Source: Paenibacillus auburnensis (lineage in GTDB: Bacteria; Bacillota; Bacilli; Paenibacillales; Paenibacillaceae). Taken from it: a stretch of 64,000 nt of DNA. Each line of letters begins with the position of its first letter. The first letter of the stretch is position 1. Positions 1 through 8,784 of this stretch are shown in pieces. A program made the position numbers and the translations under genes. The notes beneath the pieces were generated by a model that was given only the letters and a program-made list of their open reading frames with translations, had not been told where the DNA came from and ran no database searches. The stretch is taken from assembly GCF_927798115.1 (NCBI RefSeq), contig NZ_CAKMMG010000002.1, positions 124,001 to 188,000 on the forward strand, written 5' to 3'.

Positions 1-114
1 GGCATGCTCGGCCTCCTGCTCGGGCCCGTCCTCCTGGTCGTCCTCGATGCCTTCAACCGTGCAGGCGTCTTCCGGGCACTTCACAGCTATATCATAAGCG
101 GCAAACTCCACTAG
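1..114 (+). CDS. ytvI: Sporulation integral membrane protein YtvI, C-terminal fragment
   Basis: The window opens inside a gene; 37 codons and a TAG stop remain. The residues include GLLLGPVLLVVLDAFNRAG followed by a short polar tail. This is the last transmembrane segment and tail typical of the AI-2E/PerM-type permease family to which the sporulation protein YtvI belongs. In B. subtilis ytvI sits beside fxsA (ytzA) and pyk, and both follow here, which supports the name. The upstream part is outside the window, so start and promoter cannot be judged. An imperfect inverted repeat (AAAACTGCC near 122, GGCAGTTTT near 183) lies downstream but its long loop makes it a weak terminator. Confidence 0.6.
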   Translation, partial: GMLGLLLGPVLLVVLDAFNRAGVFRALHSYIISGKLH

Positions 115-360
115 TCTTCGGAAAACTGCCTTCCGCGCTCTTCACCGCTTATTATCCGGTGCAGCGATTGCCCGCATGCTCCGGCAGTTTTATCTCTTCG
201 CTATGCAACGAAATCCAGTGCTCCCATGGACGGAGAGGAAACTGGATAGCAGAAACGCCCGGCCGGATAGATGGACTATAGCTCACTGTGATTTAAGCGC
301 AGGGTTGATCATATGGTGGGATCATGGAGAGGGAACGCTGATTCCCTCATGCTAGCGGCT

Positions 361-870
361 GAATTAGCGGGATTTATCCCGCTGTTCTGGCCGTTCCGCC
401 CGCTTACGGCGAAATTAATGGGATTTATCCCATTGTTTTAGCGGTTCTGCCCGCTTGCGGCAAAATAAATGGGATTTATCCCACTGTTCTAGCCGTTCTG
501 CGCACTTACGGCATAATTAATGGGATTTATCCCATTGTTCTAGTCGTTCTGCGCACTTGCGGCAGAATTAATGGGATTTATCCCACTGTTCTAGCCGTTC
601 TGCGCTCTTGCGGCGGAATTAATAGGATTTATCCCATTGTTCTAGCCGTTCCGCGCTCTTGCGGCGGAATTAATAGGATTTATCCCATTGTTCTAGCCGT
701 TCCGCGCTCTTGCGGCAGAATTAATGGGATTTATCCCACTGTTCTAGCCGTTCTGCGCACTTGCGGCGGAATTAATGGGATTTATCCCATTGTTCTAGCC
801 GTTCTGCGCACTTGCGGCAGAATTAATGGGATTTATCCCGTTGTTATGGCCGTTCTACGCACTTGTGGCT
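361..870. repeat. Ten tandem copies of a 51-bp repeat in a long gene-free gap
   Basis: The core GATTTATCCC recurs at 371, 422, 473, 524, 575, 626, 677, 728, 779 and 830, exactly 51 bp apart each time. Each unit holds the small palindrome GGGATTTATCCC, a C/T-rich arm (GTTCTAGCCGTTCTGCGC) and a variable ACTTGCGGC segment. Copies differ at a few positions. The gap from 115 to about 950 has no convincing gene. Because 51 is a multiple of 3, one plus-strand frame (from 363) stays open through every copy, but it has no plausible start or ribosome binding site. The repeat lies between the convergent ends of ytvI and fxsA. Function unknown. Confidence 0.9.
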
Positions 871-953
871 TGATAGCAATATAGCGATCAAGTAGTTAAG
901 CGCTTAGACGCTTATTGGTACGTGGCTTTACCTTGGCTAGTGGCAAAATACAA

Positions 954-993
954 TAAAAAAGCGCCCCTGCTGCACAAATCAGCAGGGGCGCTT
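954..993 (-). terminator. Rho-independent terminator of the fxsA operon
   Basis: Stem AGCGCCCCTGCT paired with AGCAGGGGCGCT around an 8-9 nt loop. On the minus strand it is followed by TTTTTTATTG. It lies about 40 bp after the fxsA stop. Confidence 0.9.
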
Positions 994-1035
994 GAATTGA
1001 GCCCTAAAGCTATGAAGCACACGGCTGCCTCACGA

Positions 1036-1434
1036 TTACCTACGGTAAAACGTGAAGGTGCCGTTTTTCATTTTCTTCTCGATCCATTTCAGCAGAAAAA
1101 CCCGGTACAGTGGCCGGGTCAGCGGAAACACCAGTGAAAAACCGATTATATCCGTTACGAAGCCCGGCAGAATCAGCAGCAGGCCGCCGAAAAAAATACA
1201 TAAGCCGTCCAGCATGGTCCGTCCCGGCACCTTGCCTTCCTGCATTTGCACTCTGCTGTCCTGCAGCACCTTCTTGCCTTCAAAACGCATCATTAGAAAA
1301 CCGATAACCGAAGAAACCAGCATGAGCAGCAGCGCCTTGGGTGCTCCGAGATGTTCTGCAACAAAGATGAACCCGAATAATTCCACGGCCGGGATAATAA
1401 ACATAGCAGCCCACAGCCATTTACTTCTAATCAT
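1036..1434 (-). CDS. fxsA: FxsA family membrane protein
   Basis: 132 residues. FxsA proteins are small cytoplasmic-membrane proteins; the E. coli member was linked to suppression of phage F exclusion, and the role in Gram-positives is unclear. The N-terminus (MIRSKWLWAAMFIIPAVELF) forms a first membrane helix with the PAxE motif usual in the family. A second helix pair (LLLMLVSSVIGFLMM) and a third region (CIFFGGLLLILPGFVTDIIG) follow, with the family's GG..L.LPG..TD signature. The tail is basic. The start ATG overlaps the stop of the upstream thioesterase gene as ATGA, so the two are translationally coupled. B. subtilis ytzA is the syntenic match next to ytvI and pyk. Confidence 0.9.
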   Translation of the reverse strand: MIRSKWLWAAMFIIPAVELFGFIFVAEHLGAPKALLLMLVSSVIGFLMMRFEGKKVLQDSRVQMQEGKVPGRTMLDGLCIFFGGLLLILPGFVTDIIGFSLVFPLTRPLYRVFLLKWIEKKMKNGTFTFYRR

Positions 1435-1964
1435 ACTGCCCCTCCTTCTTCCCTCAGCGCCCCGGTTATGGCGCGGTACAGTTCGGGCAGCGCCCGGTCC
1501 AGCCTAACCGGCTTCCAGTCCTTGTTTAACCAGACATGGGAGGTTGATCCGCTAACCAGCAGCTCGCCGGACAACGGCTGATCTAGCGGCTCTAACTTCA
1601 TTCCTGACCCGGAATGATTACCGGGGCCATCGTCTTCCTGCTCCGTTAACCGGCGGATCTCGTATTCATATACCACTCTCAATGCCGAAAAGACACTAAG
1701 CCGGGCATACACAGCAATAAGATCATCATAGCGTGCCGGGCTTTTGAATTGCAAATCTGCGGCAGTCACCGGTAGTAGCACACCCAAATCCTCAAGTGAA
1801 CGGTAGGCAAAGCCAAGCCCGCGGAACATCTCGGTACGCCCGCTCTCAAACCAGCTCAGATAGTTGGCATGATATACCACCCCCATCTGATCGGTCTCCT
1901 GATATCTTACGCGGAAAGCGGTACTATACCAGCGGCTGGTATGAACCCGATTTCGTGATTCCAT
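1431..1964 (-). CDS. Acyl-CoA thioesterase, hot-dog fold (4HBT/YbgC type)
   Basis: 177 residues. Predicted to hydrolyse acyl-CoA thioesters in the cytoplasm. The signature RYQETDQMGVVYHANYLSWF (residues 20-39) matches the 4-hydroxybenzoyl-CoA thioesterase active site, with Asp25 as the expected catalytic acid and the YHANY loop. A Gly/Ser-rich, charged insertion near residues 110-130 (EQEDDGPGNHSGSG) is longer than in most YbgC proteins. It lies 48 bp after the MFS gene and overlaps fxsA by 4 bp, suggesting a three-gene operon. The natural substrate cannot be read from the sequence. Confidence 0.85.
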   Translation of the reverse strand: MESRNRVHTSRWYSTAFRVRYQETDQMGVVYHANYLSWFESGRTEMFRGLGFAYRSLEDLGVLLPVTAADLQFKSPARYDDLIAVYARLSVFSALRVVYEYEIRRLTEQEDDGPGNHSGSGMKLEPLDQPLSGELLVSGSTSHVWLNKDWKPVRLDRALPELYRAITGALREEGGAV

Positions 1965-2012
1965 ATAAAAATGCCCCTTTCTGTAATGTCAGTCCTGTTG
2001 TGGAGCTGCTTG

Positions 2013-3194
2013 CTAGAGTCCCAGCCCGTTCGAAGACACCGGCAGCGGAACTTTGCTGCGGGAGCTTCTGGCTACATAGAGCAGCAGAACCGCTCCAACT
2101 GCGGCACTAAGCATACAGGACAGATTCATCAGCTCTACGCCTCCTTCGCTCAGCAGAAAGCCATTCAGCAGATTGCCCAGAATACCGGCAAATCCGGAGA
2201 AAACGATATTAAAGACGCTTTGGCCCGTCGCCTGCATTTCCGGCGAAGTGATCTGAGATACATATTCCACGGCAGCGATATAAAAGAGGCCAAAGGACAG
2301 GCCGTGCAGCACTTGTACCCCGATCATTACCGATGGGTAAGGGAAGGCCACTTGAATGCCCCAGCGCAGTACATAGATAAGCGCACCAAGCAGCAGCGTG
2401 CGTTCACGTCCGAGCTTACGGATGACCTTCGAGGCATACAGCATGGAAGGCACATTAGTAAAGGAAGCAATAAACAAGGCAATTCCGGCATGGCTGGCAG
2501 AACCGCCAACCGATTGAAAAGCTACCACAAAGTAAGTACCAAACGCCGCCATCGTCTGGTTAACCAGAAAACATCCGCCCAGAAAGGCCAGAAAGACTCG
2601 GTTGCCAAGCAGCTTCTTGACACCCTGAGAGAACGACTGGCTCATCATATGATTCTCCTCTGCCTGCTTCGGCAGTGTCAGGGCGATAATAACCGCAGCC
2701 GAATTCAGAACCAGAAAAGGCAGCCAGATTGTGGATACTGAGAAATTCTCAATATATTGTCCGCCCGCATAGGCCCCCACAGCCGCTCCTATGCTCATCA
2801 TCAGCCGGATGCTGCCATAAGAGGATCCGGCCTTATTCGCGGCTGCAATGGCGTAAGAATCGGCGATAGGGGCCTGTGTAGACGAGAAGATGGTGGACAC
2901 TGTGTAAATCAGCAGCAATACCATGAAATATTCGAAGCGGTAAAAAACAGCCAGCACTGCCGGCACGGCTACACTAAGAATCAGTACAAGGCGTGCCTGA
3001 TTGTATCTGTCAGCGATTAGACCCCACACCGGTTGAATACAGATGGCGATCAATGTACCAGTGGCCATCATCATACCGATCTGGCTGACATCCATACCGT
3101 TATACTTCAGGAGCAGTGTCAGATAGGAGCCGAAAGAGCCTCCAGCCAGGCCCAAAAAGAGATAGAAGCCGCGCAGCTTCAGTAATTTATCCAT
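2013..3194 (-). CDS. MFS transporter (LacY/nucleoside symporter-like, MFS_1_like)
   Basis: 393 residues with about twelve hydrophobic segments, the size of a classical major facilitator. The loop after TM2 carries WGLIADRYNQAR, a variant of the MFS motif A (GxLaDRxGrR). The opening KLRGFYLFLGLAGGSFGSYL resembles the MFS_1_like group. Transported substrate unknown. It is first in an apparent operon with the thioesterase and fxsA. The start ATG at 3194 has a GAGAGGA element about 12 bp upstream; no better start is seen nearby. Confidence 0.8.
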   Translation of the reverse strand: MDKLLKLRGFYLFLGLAGGSFGSYLTLLLKYNGMDVSQIGMMMATGTLIAICIQPVWGLIADRYNQARLVLILSVAVPAVLAVFYRFEYFMVLLLIYTVSTIFSSTQAPIADSYAIAAANKAGSSYGSIRLMMSIGAAVGAYAGGQYIENFSVSTIWLPFLVLNSAAVIIALTLPKQAEENHMMSQSFSQGVKKLLGNRVFLAFLGGCFLVNQTMAAFGTYFVVAFQSVGGSASHAGIALFIASFTNVPSMLYASKVIRKLGRERTLLLGALIYVLRWGIQVAFPYPSVMIGVQVLHGLSFGLFYIAAVEYVSQITSPEMQATGQSVFNIVFSGFAGILGNLLNGFLLSEGGVELMNLSCMLSAAVGAVLLLYVARSSRSKVPLPVSSNGLGL

Positions 3195-3296
3195 AGATAC
3201 TATAAGTCCTCTCCAATCCTTTTTAACAGATAACCCAACCTTTACGAGACTTCACCGCATTAAATAGAGCAGAACCTAATTTAAGGCGGTGGACAA

Positions 3297-4040
3297 GTGA
3301 GCACAGTTCATAGATTAAAGCGCAGTCAGCCCTGTTTTACGGATAAAACCAACCAGAGCAGAACCCGGATCACCGGTTTCGGCTGGACGTCAAGCAACTG
3401 GAGCGGATATGCGATCAGAGGCAAAAAAGGCGCCTTCCGGCGTATTTCCGCCGAATGGATCGTACCCTGCGTAAAACCAACATCTAAACCCACTTATTCA
3501 TCAGCATGGATCGGGATAGACGGCTTCAAAAACAGCAGCCTGATTCAGACCGGGACCGGACATGAATCCGTGAACGGAAAGGTTCACTATTATGCATGGT
3601 GGGAGATCCTGCCTGCAGCAGAGACGGTTATTCAACTCCCGGTCTCACCGGGTGACCGGATCCGGGCCACAATTAAGAAGGTCAGCAGCGGTAAATGGTG
3701 CATCATATTGTGTAATTTGAGCAAGCAATGGACCTTTCGTACCCTCCAGCGCTATAACGGTCCGCAGAGCTCCGCCGAATGGATTATGGAAGCTCCGCAG
3801 ATCGGCAGCACCGTGGCTCCCTTAGCCCAGTTGACGCCGACACGTTTCAGCTGCTGCCGGGTCAACGGTAAAAGCCCTAAACTCACTGCCATGAACGGAG
3901 GGATCATGATCCAAAACAAAATTACGGTTGCCGTGCCTTCATGCCCAAATGCCAGAGGCGATGCTTTTACAGTGAAACGTATATATCGTAAAGGACTATC
4001 TCAAGCCTACCTGAAAAGCCCCATTTCTGTTCGCTCTTAG
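3297..4040 (+). CDS. Glutamic endopeptidase, peptidase family G1 (A4/eqolisin)
   Basis: 247 residues, GTG start preceded by AAGGCGG at good spacing. Family G1 enzymes, best known from fungi (scytalidoglutamic peptidase), use a Gln/Glu catalytic pair. The family pattern is clear: SSNWSGYAI (32-40), the AEWIVP strand (52-57), SSAWIGIDG (68-76), SLIQTGTG (81-88) with the likely catalytic Gln84, YYAWWEILP, and SSAEWIMEAP (158-167) with Glu161/Glu165, one of which should be the catalytic Glu. No signal peptide is visible, so the protein would be cytoplasmic or exported by another route. It is monocistronic and ends at a shared bidirectional terminator. The C-terminal 60 residues look unrelated to the core fold. 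Confidence 0.8.
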   Translation: MSTVHRLKRSQPCFTDKTNQSRTRITGFGWTSSNWSGYAIRGKKGAFRRISAEWIVPCVKPTSKPTYSSAWIGIDGFKNSSLIQTGTGHESVNGKVHYYAWWEILPAAETVIQLPVSPGDRIRATIKKVSSGKWCIILCNLSKQWTFRTLQRYNGPQSSAEWIMEAPQIGSTVAPLAQLTPTRFSCCRVNGKSPKLTAMNGGIMIQNKITVAVPSCPNARGDAFTVKRIYRKGLSQAYLKSPISVRS

Positions 4041-4073
4041 CCAATATAAACATTTGAAGCCCTGATATCAAGC

Positions 4074-4108
4074 AAAAAAGCAATGGCGGATTACACCATT
4101 GCTTTTTA
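4074..4108. terminator. Bidirectional terminator between the G1 peptidase and pyk
   Basis: AAAAAGCAATGG pairs with CCATTGCTTTTT around a 9-nt loop. A-run on one side and T-run on the other allow use by both convergent genes. Confidence 0.9.
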
Positions 4109-4144
4109 TATAACATTCAATAGATTGGCGTATATACGCGTATC

Positions 4145-5569
4145 TTAGTCGGCAGGAATCGTGTCCACTTTCACGAGGTTAGTGGAACCGGAACGTCCCA
4201 GTGGAATACCGGCAGTGATCACAACGAGATCGCCTGCTTTAACCAGTCCGGAAGCTTTACCGCCTTTGAGTGCAGTTTCCAGCAGTTCGTCGGTCGAAGT
4301 AGCTTCGTTACCGAATACTGGAGTTACGCCCCATACCAGTGCCAATTGACGCATAGTTCTTTCTTGAGTCGTTACGGCGATGATTTGGGATTTAGGACGG
4401 TATTTAGAAACCACGCGTGCAGTGTGGCCAGTTACTGTCGAAGAAATGATAGCTTTAGCATTCAGGTCCAGAGCGGAGATCGCTACGGATTGGCTGATAG
4501 CTTCAGTAACCGTTGTTTCTTGGGCAATCTGTTGCTTCATGAAGATTTCACGGTGGTTCAGTGCGGATTCAGCTTTCTCAGCAATGCGGGACATTGTGAG
4601 CACGGATTCTACCGGATATTTCCCGGCAGCAGTTTCACCGGACAGCATGATTGCATCAGTACCGTCGAAGATAGCGTTCGCTACGTCACTCGCTTCAGCG
4701 CGGGTAGGACGCGGGTTGCGCTGCATGGAATCCAGCATTTGGGTAGCTGTGATTACCGGCTTGCCGGCAATGTTACATTTTTGAATCATCAGCTTCTGAG
4801 CCAGAGGCACATCTTCAGCAGGAATTTCTACGCCGAGGTCACCACGGGCAACCATAAGGCCGTCGGAAACTGCCAAAATTTCATCAAGATTATCGACACC
4901 TTCTTGGTTTTCGATCTTGGAGATGATTTGGATATGGGAAGCGTTGTGCTTCTCAAGAAGTGCACGGATTTCCTGAACGTCGCTGGCTTTGCGAACGAAG
5001 GAAGCGGCAATAAAATCGATGTCCTGTCCGATCCCAAATACGATATCGTTGGTATCTTTTTCTGTAATGCCCGGCAGGGAGATAGAAACTCCAGGTACGT
5101 TAACGCCTTTTTTGCTCTTGATCGTACCGCCGTTAACAATACGGGTCTTGATTTCTGTGCCTTGAATGTCAACTACTGTAAGTCCGATAAGACCGTCGTC
5201 GATCAGGATAGTCGATCCTACTTGAACATCGTTAGGAAGATCGCTGTAAGTAATCGAGATACGGTTCTGATCACCAAGGATTTCTTCCGTAGTCAATGTC
5301 AGGTACTCGTCCTGAACCAGTTCAATCGGTTCTACTTCCAGCTTGCCGGTGCGAATCTCCGGTCCTTTGGTGTCGAGCAGGATAGCAACGGTTTTACCCA
5401 GTTCTTTAGATGCCTGACGAATGGTTTTAATCCGGTTGCCGTGCTCTTCAAAGTCGCCGTGGGAGAAGTTCAGACGGGCTACATTCATACCAGCCAAAAT
5501 CAATTTTTTGATATTCTCCAACGATTCACTAGCAGGTCCGATCGTACATACAATTTTACTTTTCCGCAT
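4145..5569 (-). CDS. pyk: Pyruvate kinase
   Basis: 474 residues. Converts phosphoenolpyruvate and ADP to pyruvate and ATP, the last step of glycolysis. The N-terminus [13 protein letters not shown], the substrate/Mg region ([12 protein letters not shown], then [13 protein letters not shown]) and [22 protein letters not shown] are diagnostic. The protein stops after the normal C-terminal allosteric domain, so it lacks the additional ~110-residue PEP-utiliser-like domain of Bacillus and Geobacillus enzymes (about 585 residues). Strong ribosome binding site GGAGG upstream of the ATG. In B. subtilis pfkA lies directly upstream of pyk; here accA is next, separated by a terminator. Confidence 0.97.
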   Translation of the reverse strand: MRKSKIVCTIGPASESLENIKKLILAGMNVARLNFSHGDFEEHGNRIKTIRQASKELGKTVAILLDTKGPEIRTGKLEVEPIELVQDEYLTLTTEEILGDQNRISITYSDLPNDVQVGSTILIDDGLIGLTVVDIQGTEIKTRIVNGGTIKSKKGVNVPGVSISLPGITEKDTNDIVFGIGQDIDFIAASFVRKASDVQEIRALLEKHNASHIQIISKIENQEGVDNLDEILAVSDGLMVARGDLGVEIPAEDVPLAQKLMIQKCNIAGKPVITATQMLDSMQRNPRPTRAEASDVANAIFDGTDAIMLSGETAAGKYPVESVLTMSRIAEKAESALNHREIFMKQQIAQETTVTEAISQSVAISALDLNAKAIISSTVTGHTARVVSKYRPKSQIIAVTTQERTMRQLALVWGVTPVFGNEATSTDELLETALKGGKASGLVKAGDLVVITAGIPLGRSGSTNLVKVDTIPAD

Positions 5570-5899
5570 TAGGTTTTCCTCCGTTTTTTCGTTCTCTCTG
5601 TCTCACTTTTTCCAACTACAAAATCTACTATAAGGCTTGCTGTTTGTATAGGAACTTTGTCACATGTACCTTTTACCGCGCCCTAATGAATATTACTGCA
5701 AACTGGAAACAAAATCAATGTTCTAGCGTCTTTTCCGTGTAAATATAAGTCGAATTTACGACGCTTGTCCGGAAAATAAAAATCATCCCGCAAGGTTCAC
5801 GGGATGATTGCTATGGAAATAAATGTATACTCCAGTCTTTCCAAACTCGGAACCGGAAGGATTTTACATATGTGTGAAAGTGCAAATAAAGTAGTCCTG
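5570..5899. other. 330-bp intergenic region between pyk and accA
   Basis: It holds the pyk leader and presumably its promoter (no clear hexamer pair found) and the accDA terminator near 5779-5811. No reading frame with a start and ribosome binding site was seen. This is the slot that pfkA occupies in B. subtilis. Confidence 0.6.
5779..5811 (-). terminator. Terminator of the accDA operon
   Basis: AATCATCCCG (5781-5790) pairs with CGGGATGATT (5800-5809); on the minus strand it is followed by TTTTATTTT. Confidence 0.85.
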
Positions 5900-6901
5900 C
5901 TACTCCACGTTCTGCACTTCTTCTTCAAGTATCGCTGACTCCTGCGCGCCTTCGGCAAACTCGCCGATTTTGCGGAATTTACGGTAACGGTCCTCTTTGA
6001 GCTCTGCGGAGTCCAGACCGGACAGTTCCTGCAAATGGCGCCATACGGCATCCTTGATTGCTGCCCCGGTTGCTTCGTAATCATGGTGTGCTCCGCCCCT
6101 TGGCTCAGGGACGATTTCTTCAATGACTTCCATCGCCAAAAGATCGGCTGCCGTAATCTTCATCGCTTCGGCCGCCTGCTCTGCCTTGCCTGCATCCTTC
6201 CACAGGATGGAGGCTGCACCGTTCGGGGAGATCGCTGAATAGATGGCATGTTCCAGCATCAGGACACGGTTGCCCACCGCCAGCGCCAAAGCTCCGCCGC
6301 TACCGCCTTCACCAATGACGACGCAGATAACAGGCACAGCAAGCTGGGACATATCGTAGAGACTGCGTGCAATTGCCTCAGACTGTCCGCGTTCCTCTGC
6401 CGTATTTCCGGGGTAAGCCCCCTTAGTATCAATAAAGGTGATGATGGGACGACCGAACTTCTCCGCCTGCTTCATCAGCCGCATCGCTTTTCGGAAGCCC
6501 TCGGGATGCGCACTGCCAAAGAAGCGCAGAATGTTCTCCTTCGTATCCTTGCCCCGCTGCTGGCCAATTACGGTAACCGGCATGCCGTTCAGCTTGGCAA
6601 TCCCGCCGACTACCGCAAGGTCGTCTCCGAACAAGCGGTCGCCGTGCAACTCCATGAAATCCGTAAAGATCAGCCCGATCAGATCAAGCGACGTCGGACG
6701 GCCGTGATGCCGGGCGAGATGCATTTTCTGGGGAGCTGAGATATTTGAATATATTTCTTCCGCGAGTACGCGGTAACGTTCTTCAAGCCGGGCAACTTCG
6801 TCCGTGAAATCGATGCCCTTCTCTTCGCCAAACTGTTTCAGCTCAGCGATCTTCTTGCGCATTTCTACCAGAGGCATTTCAAAAGGCAACTCTCCCGCCA
6901 A
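5900..6901 (-). CDS. accA: Acetyl-CoA carboxylase, carboxyltransferase subunit alpha
   Basis: 333 residues. With AccD it moves the carboxyl group from carboxybiotin to acetyl-CoA, giving malonyl-CoA for fatty acid synthesis. Family motifs include GHRGKDT-type [13 protein letters not shown], the [10 protein letters not shown] loop, [10 protein letters not shown] and the oxyanion-type [12 protein letters not shown]. The start is TTG, one base after the accD stop, with a GGGGGA ribosome binding site inside the end of accD, so translation is coupled. The 5' coordinate rests on this TTG; no ATG is suitably placed. A terminator follows. Confidence 0.96.
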   Translation of the reverse strand: MAGELPFEMPLVEMRKKIAELKQFGEEKGIDFTDEVARLEERYRVLAEEIYSNISAPQKMHLARHHGRPTSLDLIGLIFTDFMELHGDRLFGDDLAVVGGIAKLNGMPVTVIGQQRGKDTKENILRFFGSAHPEGFRKAMRLMKQAEKFGRPIITFIDTKGAYPGNTAEERGQSEAIARSLYDMSQLAVPVICVVIGEGGSGGALALAVGNRVLMLEHAIYSAISPNGAASILWKDAGKAEQAAEAMKITAADLLAMEVIEEIVPEPRGGAHHDYEATGAAIKDAVWRHLQELSGLDSAELKEDRYRKFRKIGEFAEGAQESAILEEEVQNVE

Positions 6902-6902
6902 C

Positions 6903-7796
6903 CTAAAATCCCCCTTTCACATCATGCAATTCCAAAAGCTTGGTCAGCGTAGACCGCATTTCCTTACGGTGCACAACCAGATCAAGCTGTCCGTGCTGAA
7001 GATTAAACTCAGCTGTCTGGAAATCATCCGGCAGCTTCTGCCGGATCGTCTGCTCTATTACGATTCTTCCGGCGAATCCGAATACCGCCCCGGGCTCGGC
7101 AATAATTATGTCGCCAAGACTCGCAAAGCTCGCGGATACGCCACCTGTCGTAGGGTCGGTAATGATCGAAATATATAATCCTCCGGCCTCGCCAAAACGG
7201 GCCAGGGCTGCACTGGTCTTCGCCATCTGCATCAGACTGAGAATACTCTCCTGCATCCGGGCACCGCCAGAAGTGGAGAAAATCAGCATCGGAAGCTTCT
7301 TCTCCGTCGCTTCTTCCACGGCGCGGGTGATCTTCTCGCCGACAACCGAACCCATGCTGCCGCTGAAGAATTCGAAATTCATTACAGCTACAATGACCGG
7401 ATGTCCACCGATCGTTCCCTGGCCGGTGATTACAGCTTCAACTTGTCCGGTTTTGGACTGCTGCTGTTCCAGCTTCGAGGCATAGCCCGGAAACTGCAGC
7501 GGGTCAACGGAGGCCATCTCGCTGTCAAACTCAATAAACCCTTCGGGATCAAGTGTCATGGCGATCCGCTCCATCGCGTTCAGCCGCATATGATAGCCGC
7601 AGGACGGGCATACCTTGAAATTCTTCTCCAGTTCCTTACTGTACTGGATCGTACCGCATTTACTACATTTGCTCATGAGCCCTTCGGGAATCTCCCGCTT
7701 CGGGCGTTCGCCTTCCGCCGGTCCGCCGCTCCGCTCCAGACGTTCTGAAGGAATAGTCGCGTACTTCCGTTTTTTCTGAAATAAATCTTTGAACAA
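6903..7796 (-). CDS. accD: Acetyl-CoA carboxylase, carboxyltransferase subunit beta
   Basis: 297 residues. Partner of AccA in malonyl-CoA formation. A four-cysteine zinc ribbon (CSKC at 44-47, CPSC at 63-66) precedes the crotonase-like carboxyltransferase core with [23 protein letters not shown] and [12 protein letters not shown]. Start choice: a GTG lies three codons upstream, but it overlaps the AAGAGGTG ribosome binding site. The TTG at 7796 is spaced correctly and gives [13 protein letters not shown], collinear with the B. subtilis start MLKDIFTKKKKYA. First gene of the accDA operon. Confidence 0.95.
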   Translation of the reverse strand: MFKDLFQKKRKYATIPSERLERSGGPAEGERPKREIPEGLMSKCSKCGTIQYSKELEKNFKVCPSCGYHMRLNAMERIAMTLDPEGFIEFDSEMASVDPLQFPGYASKLEQQQSKTGQVEAVITGQGTIGGHPVIVAVMNFEFFSGSMGSVVGEKITRAVEEATEKKLPMLIFSTSGGARMQESILSLMQMAKTSAALARFGEAGGLYISIITDPTTGGVSASFASLGDIIIAEPGAVFGFAGRIVIEQTIRQKLPDDFQTAEFNLQHGQLDLVVHRKEMRSTLTKLLELHDVKGGF

Positions 7797-7872
7797 GGGT
7801 CGCACCTCTTCAGCCGTTTATTTGCGCATTCAGCAGCTTGCCGCTGTTATTACTGCACTATAGATCTTTAAA

Positions 7873-8061
7873 TTAGGGATGTAAAATCAGATTAAGGACT
7901 TCCTGAACTTCCTCAAGCTCGCCTGAAGGAACCAGAATTTCAAATTGCTGCTTGGACATATTAATCGGACGGCACTTGACCATGAAACCTTCTTCTGTGA
8001 GCTTACTCTGAATCATATCTGCCACTTTGGCGGTTGGCGCTATATAGATTACCGTCCACAT
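7873..8061 (-). CDS. Small conserved protein, about 62 residues, function unknown
   Basis: The conserved part begins MWTVIYIAPTAKVADMIQ and ends in an acidic EELEEVQEVL-type helix. The alternation of strand, helix, strand, helix suggests a small alpha/beta (ferredoxin-like) domain, similar to short putative signal-transducing proteins. Start choice: an in-frame ATG at 8187 would add 42 atypical residues; the ATG at 8061 is preceded by GGGAGG and is preferred. It lies just upstream of accD on the same strand, so it may be co-expressed. Similar short proteins next to accD are sometimes labelled glutamate decarboxylase in databases (my recollection); nothing here supports that enzyme. Confidence 0.65.
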   Translation of the reverse strand: MWTVIYIAPTAKVADMIQSKLTEEGFMVKCRPINMSKQQFEILVPSGELEEVQEVLNLILHP

Positions 8062-8209
8062 GCCCTGCAAAGCCTCCCTAATCTCAATTCCCAGCCGTAT
8101 CCCGCGTATAATGGAATCATGATAACACAGTTTTCTTTTTTCCCGCAACAGGAGTAAAGCAGAGGAAGCAAGACCAGGAGGCCGCATTCGTCAGCTAACA
8201 GCGGATCAA

Positions 8210-8710
8210 TTATGGCGTACCGGTGACATGGGGATACACCTTCGCCCCTTCATGACGATGGGCAATTCTGGCTGAAGCAGCGGCGGCAATTCCGGCCACC
8301 AGATCATCCAGAAAGACGTGGATTTTCCCCGGATCATCGTTAAGCGTGCCGATAATACCGAGCTTTATTTTGTCCAGATAACCAAAGCCTGTCAGTCCGA
8401 TCATGCCGTAGACCCCCGTGATGCCGAGCGCCAGAGTCTCGTCCGCCCCGTAGAGCGATTCATCCGCTTCCATCACCGCCTGCAACGGCTGGGGAAGCAG
8501 CCCTTGTTCCGCCAGTTCATCGAGCGCAACGCCCGTCATGAGCGTATACTGCACCTCTCTTTTGCCAAGAACCGACTTCACGCTGGACATACACTCTTCC
8601 TGCGTTAAGTCCGGATAATACGCCGACTGCAGAATATATACGATTTCAGCAATGGCTGTTAACGTAACTCCCCTGCGCTCCAGCAGCTCTGTTGCCATTT
8701 GATAGGACAT
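8210..8710 (-). CDS. pgpA: Phosphatidylglycerophosphatase A family protein (YutG-like)
   Basis: 166 residues. The family dephosphorylates phosphatidylglycerophosphate to phosphatidylglycerol. The C-terminal half shows the conserved LGITGVYGMIGLTGFGYLDK and FLDDLVAGIAAAASARIAH segments expected of PgpA/YutG. The N-terminal half (VEYILQ-like helix, DLTQEECMSSVKSVLGKREVQ) is the extension found in the YutG branch. Cytoplasmic face of the membrane by analogy. ATG with AAGGGG upstream. It follows dnaE by 74 bp on the same strand. Confidence 0.8.
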   Translation of the reverse strand: MSYQMATELLERRGVTLTAIAEIVYILQSAYYPDLTQEECMSSVKSVLGKREVQYTLMTGVALDELAEQGLLPQPLQAVMEADESLYGADETLALGITGVYGMIGLTGFGYLDKIKLGIIGTLNDDPGKIHVFLDDLVAGIAAAASARIAHRHEGAKVYPHVTGTP

Positions 8711-8784
8711 GATGCCATTCCCCTTTCCGCACGGGACAGTTCCCAGTGGTTTCCTAATGTATGCGGAAAAGGGCGGAAATGTGC

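Noticed and set aside
361..870. CRISPR array
   Set aside because: The units are head-to-tail with no unique spacers and no cas genes nearby.
363..880. Open frame through the ten 51-bp repeats as a repeat protein gene
   Set aside because: It has no ATG near the start, no ribosome binding site and opens right after a TGA; the openness follows from the period being a multiple of three.
922..1137. Plus-strand 71-codon reading frame
   Set aside because: It runs through the fxsA terminator hairpin and the 3' end of fxsA on the other strand.
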